Shown piece after piece: positions 31,242 to 40,772 of a stretch of DNA of 64,000 bases. The notes beneath the pieces were generated by a model that worked only from the letters and a program-made list of their open reading frames with translations, was not told the origin of the DNA and searched no databases. Numbering within the stretch: position 1 is the stretch's first letter; the number at the start of each line of letters is the position of its first letter. Made by a program: the position numbers and the translations under genes. Source of the DNA: Molossus alvarezi (lineage: Eukaryota; Chordata; Mammalia; Chiroptera; Molossidae); assembly GCA_037176705.1 (NCBI GenBank), contig CM073886.1, forward strand, positions 126,882,001 to 126,946,000. Direction: 5' to 3'.

Positions 31242-31859
31242 CTAGAGTCCAAGGAGGTTCTTCAACGCAGAGTAGGCAGTCGCGCAGCAGCTCAAGATGG
31301 AGGCGGCGCGGCCAATCAACGGCAGGCACGTTGACAGAAGCCCGCGCCAGAGCCCGCGCCTGCGCCTGCGCCTGCGCCTGCGCCTGCCCCCTGCCGCGGG
31401 CTCGGGAGGAGGGCGGCGATCTGAAGGGTTCGAGACGAACCAGGTCTCCGGGTCCGCCGATCCGCCCACGGCTTGAAGCGGCAGGGCCACAGGAAGCAAC
31501 ACGAACGTGGTTTCCTTTGCCGGCTCCCGCGCTCCAGCGGGTGCTCCTGGCGTCGTCGGCGCCCCAGGCCCGAGGCCCATAGTGCGCAGCGGCGGGCGTG
31601 GTTCCGAGGGGCCCTGGGCTTCGTTGAGGATCCTCGCGGTTTGCGGGTAGGTCGATGAGCCCAGCCGCCAATAAGGACTGGAGAGCAGCTGCCCGTCGTC
31701 GTTGGCACCGCGGCGGTGGCCCGAGCGCTCTCCCAGCACAGGGTAGAGAGGCAGCGGCCAGGGCCCCGCTTCTCCTGAGACCAACGGAGGCTGGGGCTCC
31801 GACGGCAGGTCTGCGGAATCCCAAGCCTGGTTGCCAGCGTGGAGACGGTGCTGATCCAT
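31242..31859 (-). CDS. CpG-rich ORF unit B, 205-codon unknown protein
   Basis: Third copy of the unit, in the palindrome spacer and in the same orientation as copy C. It starts MDQHRLHAGNQ and ends ...LLGL-stop, at positions homologous to A and C. After about residue 49 an 11-bp length difference puts the middle ~75 codons into another frame. The frame then rejoins copy C (PETWFVSN, DRRPPPEPAAG), and a GCGCCT repeat encodes a run of about ten Arg. AATAAA is at 31166-31171 (as TTTATT). No domain recognised. Either a fast-changing gene family or a non-coding GC-rich repeat with long chance frames. Confidence 0.3.
   Translation of the reverse strand: MDQHRLHAGNQAWDSADLPSEPQPPLVSGEAGPWPLPLYPVLGERSGHRRGANDDGQLLSSPYWRLGSSTYPQTARILNEAQGPSEPRPPLRTMGLGPGAPTTPGAPAGAREPAKETTFVLLPVALPLQAVGGSADPETWFVSNPSDRRPPPEPAAGGRRRRRRRRRRGLWRGLLSTCLPLIGRAASILSCCATAYSALKNLLGL
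31350..31389 (+). repeat. (GCGCCT)n expansion, copy B only
   Basis: Five to six GCGCCT units (CGCGCCTGCGCCTGCGCCTG) not present in copies A or C. It is an alternating purine-pyrimidine, CpG-rich stretch. Confidence 0.85.
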
Positions 31860-31974
31860 CGCGCAGACGTGGGGCCAGAGGACACAGCGCTGGAGCTGCT
31901 GCAGGGCGCAATGGCTGCAGTGTACCCGCTGCCTGGGTATTTGTATCCGGCAGAGTATAGAGCGGAATGGGCGG

Positions 31975-32038
31975 AGTGGGTGGGCGGAGACACCACGGAA
32001 GGTGGCAAAAACGAAAGCGACTCAAAAACGTAATAGTT
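31975..32038. other. Edge of copy B
   Basis: Short stretch (GTGGGTGGGCGGAGACACC to AAAAACGTAATAG) between copy B and two SINEs. It replaces the CpG-rich module 1 found beside A and C. Confidence 0.5.
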
Positions 32039-32270
32039 GCGCTGGCTGGTTTAATTAAGCGGTCGGAGCGTAGGCCTGCGGTCCAGAGAGACCCGGGTTC
32101 GGTTCCCGCTAAGAACATGTGCCTTGGTTGCAGTTTGGCCTCGGTCCTGGTTGGGTTGTGCAACCATTAGATGTGTCCCTTTCACGTCCATGTTTCTCTC
32201 TCTCCCTTCCACTCTATTTGAACAAAAAATGGAAAAATGTGCTAGGGTGAGAATAAAAACAAAAAACAAA
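32039..32270 (+). repeat. tRNA-SINE, second type
   Basis: GCGCTGGCTGGTTTAATTAAGC head and GGTGAGAATAAAAAC tail. Unique to the spacer. Confidence 0.9.
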
Positions 32271-32286
32271 AAAAACAGTAATAGTC

Positions 32287-32388
32287 GTCCTGGCCACTTT
32301 GGCTCAGAGGTTGAGCGTGGTCCTCCGGATCAGAGAGTCCCGGGTTCGATTCCCACGAGGGGCATGTACCACCAAAAAAAAAAAAAAA
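32287..32388 (+). repeat. tRNA-head-only SINE with poly(A)
   Basis: TCCTGGCCACTTTGGCTCAG to GGGGCATGTACCACC followed by A16. A clear oligo(A) tail directly after the tRNA-like head shows this short form is a retroposed unit, not a random truncation. Confidence 0.85.
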
Positions 32389-32479
32389 AGTAATAGTCCA
32401 CCCAAAGAAAACCAGAAAAATTCAGTATTGTGAAACCAACAGATGTTGCATGACACAGAGCCCAGAATAGTGTTTTTCA

Positions 32480-32763
32480 ATGGGAACACGGGAGTTCCCT
32501 GCAGAAAACATGGTAGCTGTCTGACATAAAAAACGAGGTTCGTGTGACTGGAAATAGGGTGTGTGGAGAAAACCGGGTATCTGCTTGGTATGAAAAACGC
32601 GGTATCTGTCTGTGTCCAAAACGAGTTATGTGTTGAGTTTCAAAAACGCGGTATCAGTCCAGTATTAAAAACAAGGTAGGTATCTGTCCGGTCTCAAAAA
32701 CGAGATAACTGTCAGGTATCAAAACTAAGCTTTTGTGGAGTTTCAAAACGGAGTTATTGCCTG
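32480..32763 (+). repeat. Degenerate ~30-bp minisatellite
   Basis: About eight imperfect units of the form AAAAACG(C/A)GGTATCTGTC(C/T)GGTATC, at roughly 32530, 32590, 32618, 32640, 32668, 32696, 32720 and 32745. One further pair lies beyond the SINE at 32972-33040. Related motifs occur at 27300-27360 and around 26219 and 28262. Confidence 0.8.
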
Positions 32764-32960
32764 CCCGGTGTGGCTCAGTGGTTGAGCATCGACCAGAGCA
32801 CCAAGATGTTGCCAGTTCGATTCACGTTCAAGGTACATGCCCAGGTTGTGGGCCCAATGCCCAGTGGGGGGCATGGAGGAGGTGACCAATCCAAGTTCTC
32901 TCTCACTGATGCTTCTATCTCTCTCTCCCTCTCTCTCTCAAATCAATAAAGAAAAAAAAA
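32764..32960 (+). repeat. VES SINE at inner arm boundary
   Basis: Head GCCCGGTGTGGCTCAGTGG, tail CAAATCAATAAAGAAAAA followed by G10. Mirror of 27366-27553. Confidence 0.9.
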
Positions 32961-33209
32961 AGGGGGGGGGGACAAAAAACAGTTATCTGTCCTGTACTAA
33001 AAATGAAGTATCGGTCGGATTTCAAAAAGGAGGCCCTATGCCCGCCCGGGTCTTCCCTGAGAGACACATCCACACAACGGGGTCGCAAACAACGGAACGG
33101 ACTCGGTCCAGCCAGCTCCCCAGAAAGGCCAGTGGTCCTGCTGCGGTGCAGAAAGCGCGGCTGGAGAAGCCAGCGCCCACGGCCCCCTGCCTCGTCCGAA
33201 TCGCCAACA

Positions 33210-33335
33210 GATTTGTGTCCCTGGCTCAGTAACCAGCGAGGAAAGTGCAATAAGAAGCGACCAGCGTTGCAGGGAGAGAGACCGAATCAAAAATTGACAA
33301 GGGACACTGCAGTGACGTGCCAATGCACTTTTATT
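33210..33335 (-). terminator. AATAAA and R-U5-like segment, copy C
   Basis: Mirror of 26993-27125. The signal is TTTATT at 33330-33335 on the plus strand. Confidence 0.3.
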
Positions 33336-33406
33336 GCCCCTCAGACACCCTTTCCCGCGGGCGGACGTCCAGAGTGGGTCCCCTCCCTCTGCGACCTCAG
33401 CGCTCC

Positions 33407-33970
33407 TTAGAGTCCACGGAGGTCCAACAGCGCTGCGCAGACATCAGCCCAGCGGCTCCAGGTGTGGGCGGCGCGAGCGATCCACCGCAGGCAGGCTGAG
33501 AAACGCGTGCTCCCCGCGGCGGGCTCGGGAGGAGGGCGGCGATCTGAAAGGTTCGAGACGAACCAGGTCTCCGGTCCGGCGATCTGCCCGTGGCACGGCG
33601 CGGCAGGGGCACGGGAAGCAACACGCCCGTGGTTTCCTTTACCGGCTCCCGCGCTCCAGCGGGTGCTCCTGGCGTCGTCGGCGCCCCAGGCCTGAGGCCC
33701 ATAGTGCGCAGCGGCGGGCGTGGTTATGGGGGGCCCTGGGCTTCGTTGAGGATCCTCGCGGTTTGCGGGAAGGTCGATGAGCCCAGCCGCCAACAAGGAC
33801 TGGAAGGCAGCTGCCCGTCGTCTTCGGTGGCCCGAGCGCTCTCCCAGCACAGGGTAGAGAGGCAGCGGCCAGGGCCCCGCTTCTCCTGAGACCAACGGAG
33901 GCTGGGGCTCCGACGGCAGGTCTGCGGAATCCCAAGCCTGGCTGCCAGCGTGGAGACGGTGCTGATCCAT
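33407..33970 (-). CDS. CpG-rich ORF unit C, 187-codon unknown protein
   Basis: Mirror partner of copy A and direct repeat of copy B, about 2.18 kb away. It starts MDQHRLHAGSQ and ends LLDLRGL-stop. It differs from A by substitutions, by TACGCACACG-region deletions and by a one-base frame change that is later compensated. Composition and lack of recognisable domains are as in A. AATAAA is 72 bp beyond the stop on the minus strand. Transcription, if any, would run away from module 1 and toward the palindrome centre, as in A. Confidence 0.35.
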   Translation of the reverse strand: MDQHRLHAGSQAWDSADLPSEPQPPLVSGEAGPWPLPLYPVLGERSGHRRRRAAAFQSLLAAGLIDLPANREDPQRSPGPPITTPAAAHYGPQAWGADDARSTRWSAGAGKGNHGRVASRAPAAPCHGQIAGPETWFVSNLSDRRPPPEPAAGSTRFSACLRWIARAAHTWSRWADVCAALLDLRGL

Positions 33971-34079
33971 CGCGCAGACGTGGGGCCAGAGGACACAGCG
34001 CTGGAGCTGCTGCAGGGCGCAAGGGCTGCGGTGGTACCCGCTGCCTGGGTATTCATACTCTCCAGGGTGGTGGGCGTAT

Positions 34080-34664
34080 GCAAGGCAGGTATCGCATCAA
34101 AAACCCAGCAGTTCAAAACGGAATAACCCACCTTAACGAATTCAGGAAAATGAGTAGAACCAATGCTGCAATACCCACCCCCCCAAAGTTTCAGAGCTTA
34201 GAAACCGGAAAAATCATTCCCACAAAACAAGGTAGGGGGAACCTCAGTAAACCGCATGGAGAACTAACCCTGTAAAGCGCAGAGCGGGAGCTGCTAGGCT
34301 CGCGGGGCTGCGACCGGGAAGAACCCGCGGGTTCCCGTGAAATCAGCGCGCGGCCATGCCCCCTGGGGCTCTGCAGCTACGGCCGCGCGGCTGCAGGAAA
34401 CCGGCCAAGTCTGAGGCTCTGGCGCGGAGCGAGCGCGGGCAGAGAGCGAGCAGCAGTGCGTTTGCCAAAAACAAATTGGGCGAACAAGTGCGCTGCCCGC
34501 GAGGAACACCTGGCTCTGTGAACGGAGCCGTCGCTACGGAAAGGTCTGTGTGCAAGGAAGACCGGGGTTCTGCGGGTAAAACGCCATCCCTGTACCAGAA
34601 AAAAGGAAGTCTGAATAGAACCAACTGTGGGAAAACCATCTCTGTAGGACTTAGAGAGCACAGA
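34080..34664 (-). other. CpG-rich module 1, right copy
   Basis: Near-identical mirror of 25655-26235. Differences seen are in the G/C run near 34180 and one or two single bases. Confidence 0.5.
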
Positions 34665-34679
34665 AAGATATTTAATACT

Positions 34680-35206
34680 ATAGTAAAATTTAATGAATAT
34701 AATAGATAATGTAATATATAAATGTAATAATTATGCTTTATATTACTCTAAGTAAAGATGTTATTTTAACTAATTAAATTTAAATTCATCGTTCAATTTA
34801 ATTTTTTGCTTTAGTCATTATTGATATTCTTTATGTATCACATCATATATATTAATTTTATATGCCTATTCTATTAATTATGATTATGCATTTTACTTCT
34901 GTATTACTCATTTATTTTAATTAATCCAAATATTGTGAGTATTATTTATTTATATTAATTTAATTTTTTACATGTCATAAATTATATATCATTATTTAAC
35001 TATTTAAGTTATATAAATAATTATTTTGTTTACTTAAAACAAATGTTTCAATTATTTAGATTTAATTTATTTATAAAATATTCATTTGTTAATTATATTT
35101 GAAATAATTTAATTTTGAATAATTTTTGTCCTTAATATTTGTCTTCACTTTAATTATTTCGTGTAGCTGTCTATTTACAGTTAAGTTATTAATTGATGAT
35201 GTTAAA
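34680..35206. other. Very AT-rich tract, right arm
   Basis: Mirror of 25112-25650. Only a few base changes were seen in the part compared, for example TAGCTGTC against TAGCTATC near 35165. Confidence 0.85.
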
Positions 35207-35221
35207 TATAATTGTGTTCTA
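35207..35221. repeat. Target-site duplication, 5' side
   Basis: TATAATTGTGTTCTA, repeated exactly at 36038-36052. Confidence 0.9.
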
Positions 35222-36037
35222 GATTTCTCCGAGCCTCGGCCAGAAGCGCAGAACCGAGGCAGCAGACTGAGCGCCCTGTGCCCTTCTCGCTCCTGCGGAG
35301 TCCTGGCTGGGACCGTTCCGCGACTGGTACCGAGCCACCGCCGCGTCTTCGAGCAGGCCTCCGGGATGCCGCGGCTGCCCGAGGAATGGTCGCAGTGCTT
35401 CGGCCTCAGCGGCTGGCCGGGCTCCATGCGCCCGCTGCTAACCGCGGCCGCCGCCGAGGGCACCCCGGAGGTGGCCGCGCCCGCCTACAGTGGCGCGCTC
35501 CGCAGACAACTCAGCAGTGGCATCGCGGAGATCTAGCACACCCCCGACCGCTGGCGCGTGTTCCTGGACGTCAACCACTTCGCCCCCGAGGAGCTGACCG
35601 GCAAGACCAAGGAAGCTGTGGTGGAGATCACCGGCAAGCATGAAGGGAGACAGGACGAACATGGCTACATTTCCCGGTGCTTCACCCGAAAATACACGCT
35701 TCCCCCTGGTGTGGACCCCACCCTGGTGTCTTCTTCCCTGTCCCCCGAGGGCACGCTCACCGTGGAGGCCCCCAGCAGAGATCACCATCCCTGTCACCTT
35801 CCAGGCTCTTGCCCAGCTTGGGGGCCCAGAAGCTGGGAAGTCAGAGCAGCCTGGAGCCAAATAAAGGCCTTAGCCCTGCTTCGAATCCCCCAACAGCAAT
35901 CACTGACCATCCTCACCCGTCAGCCTGTATGTGCTTTGATACGTTTATGTTGTCTTTCTCAAATAAAGTTCAAAACAGCTGCCTGCAAAATATATATATA
36001 CATATATATTATATACATATATATGTGTGTTTATATA
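35222..36037 (+). pseudogene. HSPB1P: HSPB1 (Hsp27) processed pseudogene, right copy
   Basis: Mirror of 24281-25096 and the easier copy to read. The N-terminal VPFSLLR region begins near 35275 without a start codon. [10 protein letters not shown] is near 35366. The in-frame TAG is at 35534-35536. The alpha-crystallin domain runs from about 35537 to 35775, and EITIPVTF follows in a different frame near 35780. AATAAA is at 35961-35966. All breaks are shared with the left copy, so they predate the inverted duplication or were homogenised. Only scattered substitutions separate the copies. Confidence 0.95.
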
Positions 36038-36052
36038 TATAATTGTGTTCTA
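36038..36052. repeat. Target-site duplication, 3' side
   Basis: Exact partner of 35207-35221. It follows an (AT)n stretch at 35986-36040 that stands in for the poly(A) tail. Confidence 0.9.
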
Positions 36053-36832
36053 TGTTTAGATTCTATTCTATTTATCTTTTATTCTTATATTTTATAATAT
36101 ATTAATATAGTAATTATTAGGTTCTATAATATATTAAAGTACTTAATACAATATATGGTATTTGTTTTTAAATTATAATATGTATTTTTACATAATGTTT
36201 ATCATATTTATTTGTGTATGTTATTACTTATGATGTCAAAATGTTAATTGTATGACTTTATCGTTTATATTTTATGTCGTTAGTTAAAACTTTAGTGATA
36301 ATTTATTTTTTTTCTTTATTGATTTTAGAGAGAGAGGAAGGGAGAGGGAAAGAGGGATATAAACATCGATGAGAGAGAACATCGATTGGCTGCCTCCTGC
36401 ATGCCCCTCACCAGGGACTGGGCCCACAACCTGGGCATGTGCCTGACCAGGAATGGAACTGCGACCTCTTGGTGCATGGGTCAAGGCTCAACCACTGAGC
36501 CACACCAGTCAGAAAAACTTAGTGATAATTTGAAAATATTTTATATAAAGTATTTAAATATTAAGTAATGCTTGAAAATATTTTCAACTTCTTTTAATAC
36601 ATTATTTTTGTAATTAGTTAAATAATTTCATTTATATGATTTATAATACATTATTAATATGATAATTATGAGGAATGTTCTATGAATACTCTATATACTT
36701 ATAAAGTACAATAATTAAGGAATGTATAGTATTTTAAATGTAAAATAAACTTCATAACTTTTTTCATTAAATAAGTTTTTACAGTATAGAATTTCTATGA
36801 TACTATTTGTTACTTTAGAATATTTTTTTTTC
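36053..36832. other. Very AT-rich tract, right arm, outer part
   Basis: Mirror of 23480-24265. No feature except the VES SINE at 36305-36513. Confidence 0.8.
36305..36513 (-). repeat. VES SINE
   Basis: Mirror of 23806-24012. It has the same single-base shortening in the CAGGCACATGCCC box (GTCAGGCACATG). Confidence 0.95.
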
Positions 36833-36893
36833 TTTTTCTTTATTGATTTTTGAGAGGGGAAGGGAGAGGGAAAGAGAAATAGAAACATCAATG
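36833..36893 (-). repeat. VES SINE, 3' part split by L1
   Basis: Tail half of the element that resumes at 38797. Confidence 0.9.
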
Positions 36894-38796
36894 AACAATA
36901 TTAACGTCAAGAAATCGACAGCATTCTTATACATCAACGATGTATAAGATGAACTCAACGATGAACTCACAGAAAGAGAAACTGAAAAAACAATCCCATT
37001 TACCATCGCGGCAAAAAAATTAAGATACTTAGGAATAAACTTAACCAAAGAAGTAAAGGACCTATTTGCAGAAAACTACAGGACATTGAAAAAAGAAATA
37101 GAAGAAGATATAAAAATGTGGAAGCACATACCTTGTTCATGGATCGGAAGAATTAACATCATTAAAATGTCCATATTACACAAAGCAATCTATAGATTCA
37201 ATGCAATCCCCATCAAAATACCAACGACATATTTCACAGAACTAGAACAAATACTTCAAAAGTTCATATGGAACAAAAAAGACCCCGAATAGCCACAGCA
37301 ATGTTGAAAAACAAGGACGAAGTAGGTGGGATCACAATACCAGATATCAGGTTATACTACAAAGCTACTGTAATCAAATCAGCCTGGTACTGGCACAAGA
37401 ACAGGCATATAGACCAGTGGAACAGAACAGAGAACCCAGAAATGGACCCAAGACATTATGCTCAATTGATATTTAACAAAGGAGGCAAGAGCATACAGTG
37501 GAGTAAAGACGGCCTCTTTAATAAAAGGTACTGGAAAAAGTGGACAGCTACATGCAATAAAATGAAACTAGACCATCAACTTACACCATACACAAAAATA
37601 ATCTCAAAATGGATAAAAGACTTAAATGTGACCCATGCATCCATAAAAATCCTAGAAGAAAATGTAAGCAACAAAATTTTAGACATCATACGCAGCAGAA
37701 TTTTCACTGATACGTCACCTAAGGCAACAGAAACAAAGGAAAACATGAACACATGGGACTACATCAAATTCAAAAGCTTCTGCACAGCAAAAGAAACAAC
37801 CATCAAAATGGAAAGGCAACCCACTGTATGGGAGAGCATCATTGCCAATGATACATCCGATAAGGGGTTAATTTCCAAAATATATAGAATGCTCATACAA
37901 CTCAACAAAAGGAAGACAAAGAACCCAATTAAAAAATGGGCAGAGGACCTGAATAGACACCTCTCCAAACAGGACATATAAATGGCCAAGAGACAGATGA
38001 AGAAATGCTCAACATCACTAATCATCAGAGAGATGCAAATTAAAACAACAGTGAGGTATCACCTCACACCTGTCAGAATGGCCACATCAACAAATTATCA
38101 AACAAGTGTTGGTGAGGGTGTGGAGAAAAGGGGACTCTAGTACACTGCTGGTGGGAATGCAGACTGGTGCAGCCACTATGGAAAACACAATGGTGTTACT
38201 TCAAAAAATTAAAAATTGAACTGCCATTTGACCCAGTGATCCCACTTCTAGGAATATACCCTAAGAAGCCTGAAACCCCAATCAGAAAGAATATATGTAC
38301 CCCCATGTTTATAGCAGCACTATTTACAATACCTAAGATCTGGAAACAGCCCAAGTGTCCATCAGTAGACAAATGGATAAAAAATTTGTGGTACATAGAC
38401 ACAATGGAGTACTATGCAGCTGTAAGAAAGAAAGATCTCTAATCCTTTGAGACGACATGGAGGGACCTGGAAAGTATTAATCCTAAGTGAAACAAGCCAA
38501 GCAGAAAAAGACAAATACCACATGATCTCACTTATTTGTGGAATATAATGATCATAGCAGTCTGAGGAATAGGGTACCCAGAGACATGGAAGTAAGGTAC
38601 AGACTGACAACCCTCAGAAGAGGGGTGGTGGGGGGAGGGAAGAGATAAACCACAGAACTTATATGTACGCATAACCACTGGACAGGGACAAGAAAGTCGG
38701 GGACGGGGTGGGGGGAATGGGGAGAAGGTGTCAATGGGGTAAAAAAGGAGAAACATCTGTAACAAATAAAATAAAAAGATAAATTAAAAAAAAAAT
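36894..38796 (+). mobile_element. L1 LINE, 5'-truncated, right copy
   Basis: Mirror of 21540-23416. ORF2 C-terminal frames run from about 37086 to 37981, with one frame change at 37280-37290. The left copy has its own, different breaks. The 3' UTR ends GATAAATTAAAAAAAAAATC at 38796. The target duplication is partly overwritten by A residues here (ATCAATGA shared), so the junction changed after the arms separated. Confidence 0.95.
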
Positions 38797-38944
38797 CAAT
38801 GAGCGAGAACATTGATTGGCTGCCTCCTGCATGCCCCCAACTGGGGATCAGGCCCACAACCTGGACAGGTGCCCTGACCGGAAATTGAACTGGAGATCTC
38901 TTTCTTCAAGGGTCCATGCTCAACCACTGAGCCACACCAGTCGG
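38797..38944 (-). repeat. VES SINE, 5' part split by L1
   Basis: AATGAGCGAGAACATTGATTGG to the head at 38944. Mirror of 21384-21539. Confidence 0.9.
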
Positions 38945-39364
38945 CATACAACAGGTCGTTATTATACCTAGAGAATAATATTCTAGAAACCAGGCCTGGC
39001 GTTTTTAGATATGGAGCTGTGGAGACAACTTGTGTTCTCAAGGTCTGCCAGGAAAGAGAAAGCTAGACACACAAAGTCTCCAGTCCCTAACGAAGGAGGA
39101 AGCCACCACACAGGCACTTAATGTGGACCCGTGACCTACATTACAATTGAACAGAGTCCATTTCTGCTGACTCATATAATCTGTAGGAGAACAATGTAAT
39201 GTTTTATAAGCTCTATGGTCCCCATGCTTTGATATTAAAGGTTATTTTTCTGGAAAATTAGACAAAAGCTTTATTGCTAACATGTGACTATCCTGGAAGC
39301 TACTTGCTCTTTCTTGCTAAATACAACCAGAGAGAGAGAGAGAGAGCCCACATACCCTTCATTT

Positions 39365-39365
<1 letters not shown>

Positions 39366-39428
<63 letters not shown>

Positions 39429-39490
39429 CCTCCCTCCCTCTCTCTCTCTCTCTTTCTCTCTTTCTCTCTTTCTCTCTTTCTCTCTTTCTC

Positions 39491-39554
<64 letters not shown>

Positions 39555-39556
39555 TC
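39366..39556 (+). repeat. (TTTC)n/(CTCC)n/(TCTCTT)n microsatellite, right arm only
   Basis: About 190 bp of pure pyrimidine repeat with three sub-blocks. The left arm has only a GAAA-like stretch of about 20 bp at 20956-20980. Confidence 0.97.
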
Positions 39557-39640
39557 ATATGTGCCCCTAGTGGGAACCAAACCGGGGACTCTCTGGTCCA
39601 CAGACCTATGCTCCGACTGCTGAGCCAAACCGGCCAGGCT
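39557..39640 (-). repeat. tRNA-head-only SINE
   Basis: Mirror of 20871-20953. The microsatellite starts exactly at its 3' end, so it probably grew from the A-rich tail. Confidence 0.85.
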
Positions 39641-39649
39641 ACACTTGAT

Positions 39650-39719
39650 TTTATTTTATTTTTTATCCTCACCTGAGGTCATCTTTCCATTTTTTGTTCA
39701 GATAGAGTGGGAGGGGAGG

Positions 39720-39784
<65 letters not shown>

Positions 39785-39888
39785 CGACGTGAAAGGGACG
39801 CATCAGGTGGTTGCCACCTGCACTACCCAACCAGGGCCTGGGACAAACTGCAACCGAGGTACGTGCCCTTAGCGGGAACCGAACCACT
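39650..39888 (-). repeat. Second-type SINE, head deleted
   Basis: Tail and body with a ~60-bp (GA)n at 39720-39779. It stops at GGTTCGGTTCCCGC and joins the next SINE body directly. Confidence 0.9.
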
Positions 39889-39910
39889 TGATGTTTCCCT
39901 CTCTCACGTC

Positions 39911-39959
<49 letters not shown>

Positions 39960-40035
39960 ATTGCACTCTGTCTGAACAACAACAACAACAACAAAATGGA
40001 AAGATGTCCTCAGGTGAAGATAAAAAGAAATAAAT
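39889..40035 (+). repeat. Second-type SINE, head deleted
   Basis: Body from TGATGTTTCCCTCTCTCACG, (TC)n at 39917-39957, (AAC)n at 39976-39994 and the tail. In the left arm both facing SINEs are complete (20315-20855). Confidence 0.9.
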
Positions 40036-40404
40036 AAAATAAACAAATAAGAATCTGTCTCCACCTGTTTAGAGACCTATATTGTTTTTTCTCTTTTTAA
40101 CTCTGGTCCCAGGGTAAATATTTCCTAAACTTTCTACCTTTTTACTGAGAAGAATGAAATTTGAATTTCAAAATATTTTTCTTCTTGAGAAGGCTTCTCA
40201 TCAAATATTCCAATGACATATAGTTTCTTGTCATTATTACTAAGGCTGACTAACGTCTTTTTAGATTTATGTTTTGTTATTTCCAGAGTGGTAACTGCCG
40301 ACATTCAGCCATATAACCTACTGCACCACTAACGATATTCCTAGCGACATATATAGCCCTTCCGCAGGGTTGTATGCCTACCTCCGCTTAGAAATAAACC
40401 CTTG

Positions 40405-40620
40405 GCCCTGGCTGGTTTGGCTCAGTGGTTAGAGCATCCGCTTGTGGGCCAGAGAGTCCCGCGTTCGGTTCTGCTAAGGGCACCTACCTCGGTTGCAGTT
40501 TGTCCCCAGCCTCAGTTGGGGTTGTGCGAGTGGCGACCACCTGATGTTTCTCTCTCTCTCTTCCCCTCTCTCTCCCTCCCACTCTGACTGGAGATAAATG
40601 CAAAAATTTCTTGGGTGAGG
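40405..40620 (+). repeat. tRNA-SINE, second type
   Basis: Complete copy from CCCTGGCTGGTTTGGCTCAG to TTGGGTGAGGAG. The left mirror keeps only the head half. Confidence 0.9.
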
Positions 40621-40772
40621 AGAAAGGAAGAAAGAAAGAAAGAAAAAGGAAGGAAGGAAGGAAGGAAGGAAGGAAGGAAGGGAGGGAGGGAGGGAGGGAG
40701 GGAGGGAGGAAGGAAGGAAAAGAAAGAGAGAAAGAAAGAGAGAAAGAAAGAGAGAAAGGAAGAAAGCCTTCA
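40621..40772 (+). repeat. (GAAA)/(GGAA)/(GGGA)n microsatellite
   Basis: Purine repeat grown from the SINE A-rich tail. Mirror of 19725-19822, but longer and differently composed. Confidence 0.95.

Noticed and set aside
35126..35536. 136-codon ORF as a functional Hsp27-like protein
   Set aside because: The start lies in AT-rich flank outside the retrocopy, the real N-terminus is frameshifted, and a stop precedes the alpha-crystallin domain.
35558..36097. 179-codon ORF with the alpha-crystallin domain as a truncated working chaperone
   Set aside because: It begins at a non-ATG codon in a retrocopy, loses frame after LTVEAP and reads through 3' UTR and AT repeat.
39274..39676. Ser/Leu/Phe-rich or Lys/Glu/Arg-rich ORFs of about 130 codons
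   Set aside because: Translations of the TTTC/GAAA microsatellite and SINE pyrimidine tracts.
39366..40772. CRISPR-like or satellite array
   Set aside because: Simple microsatellites and SINE tails; no spaced unique spacers, and the host is a mammal.
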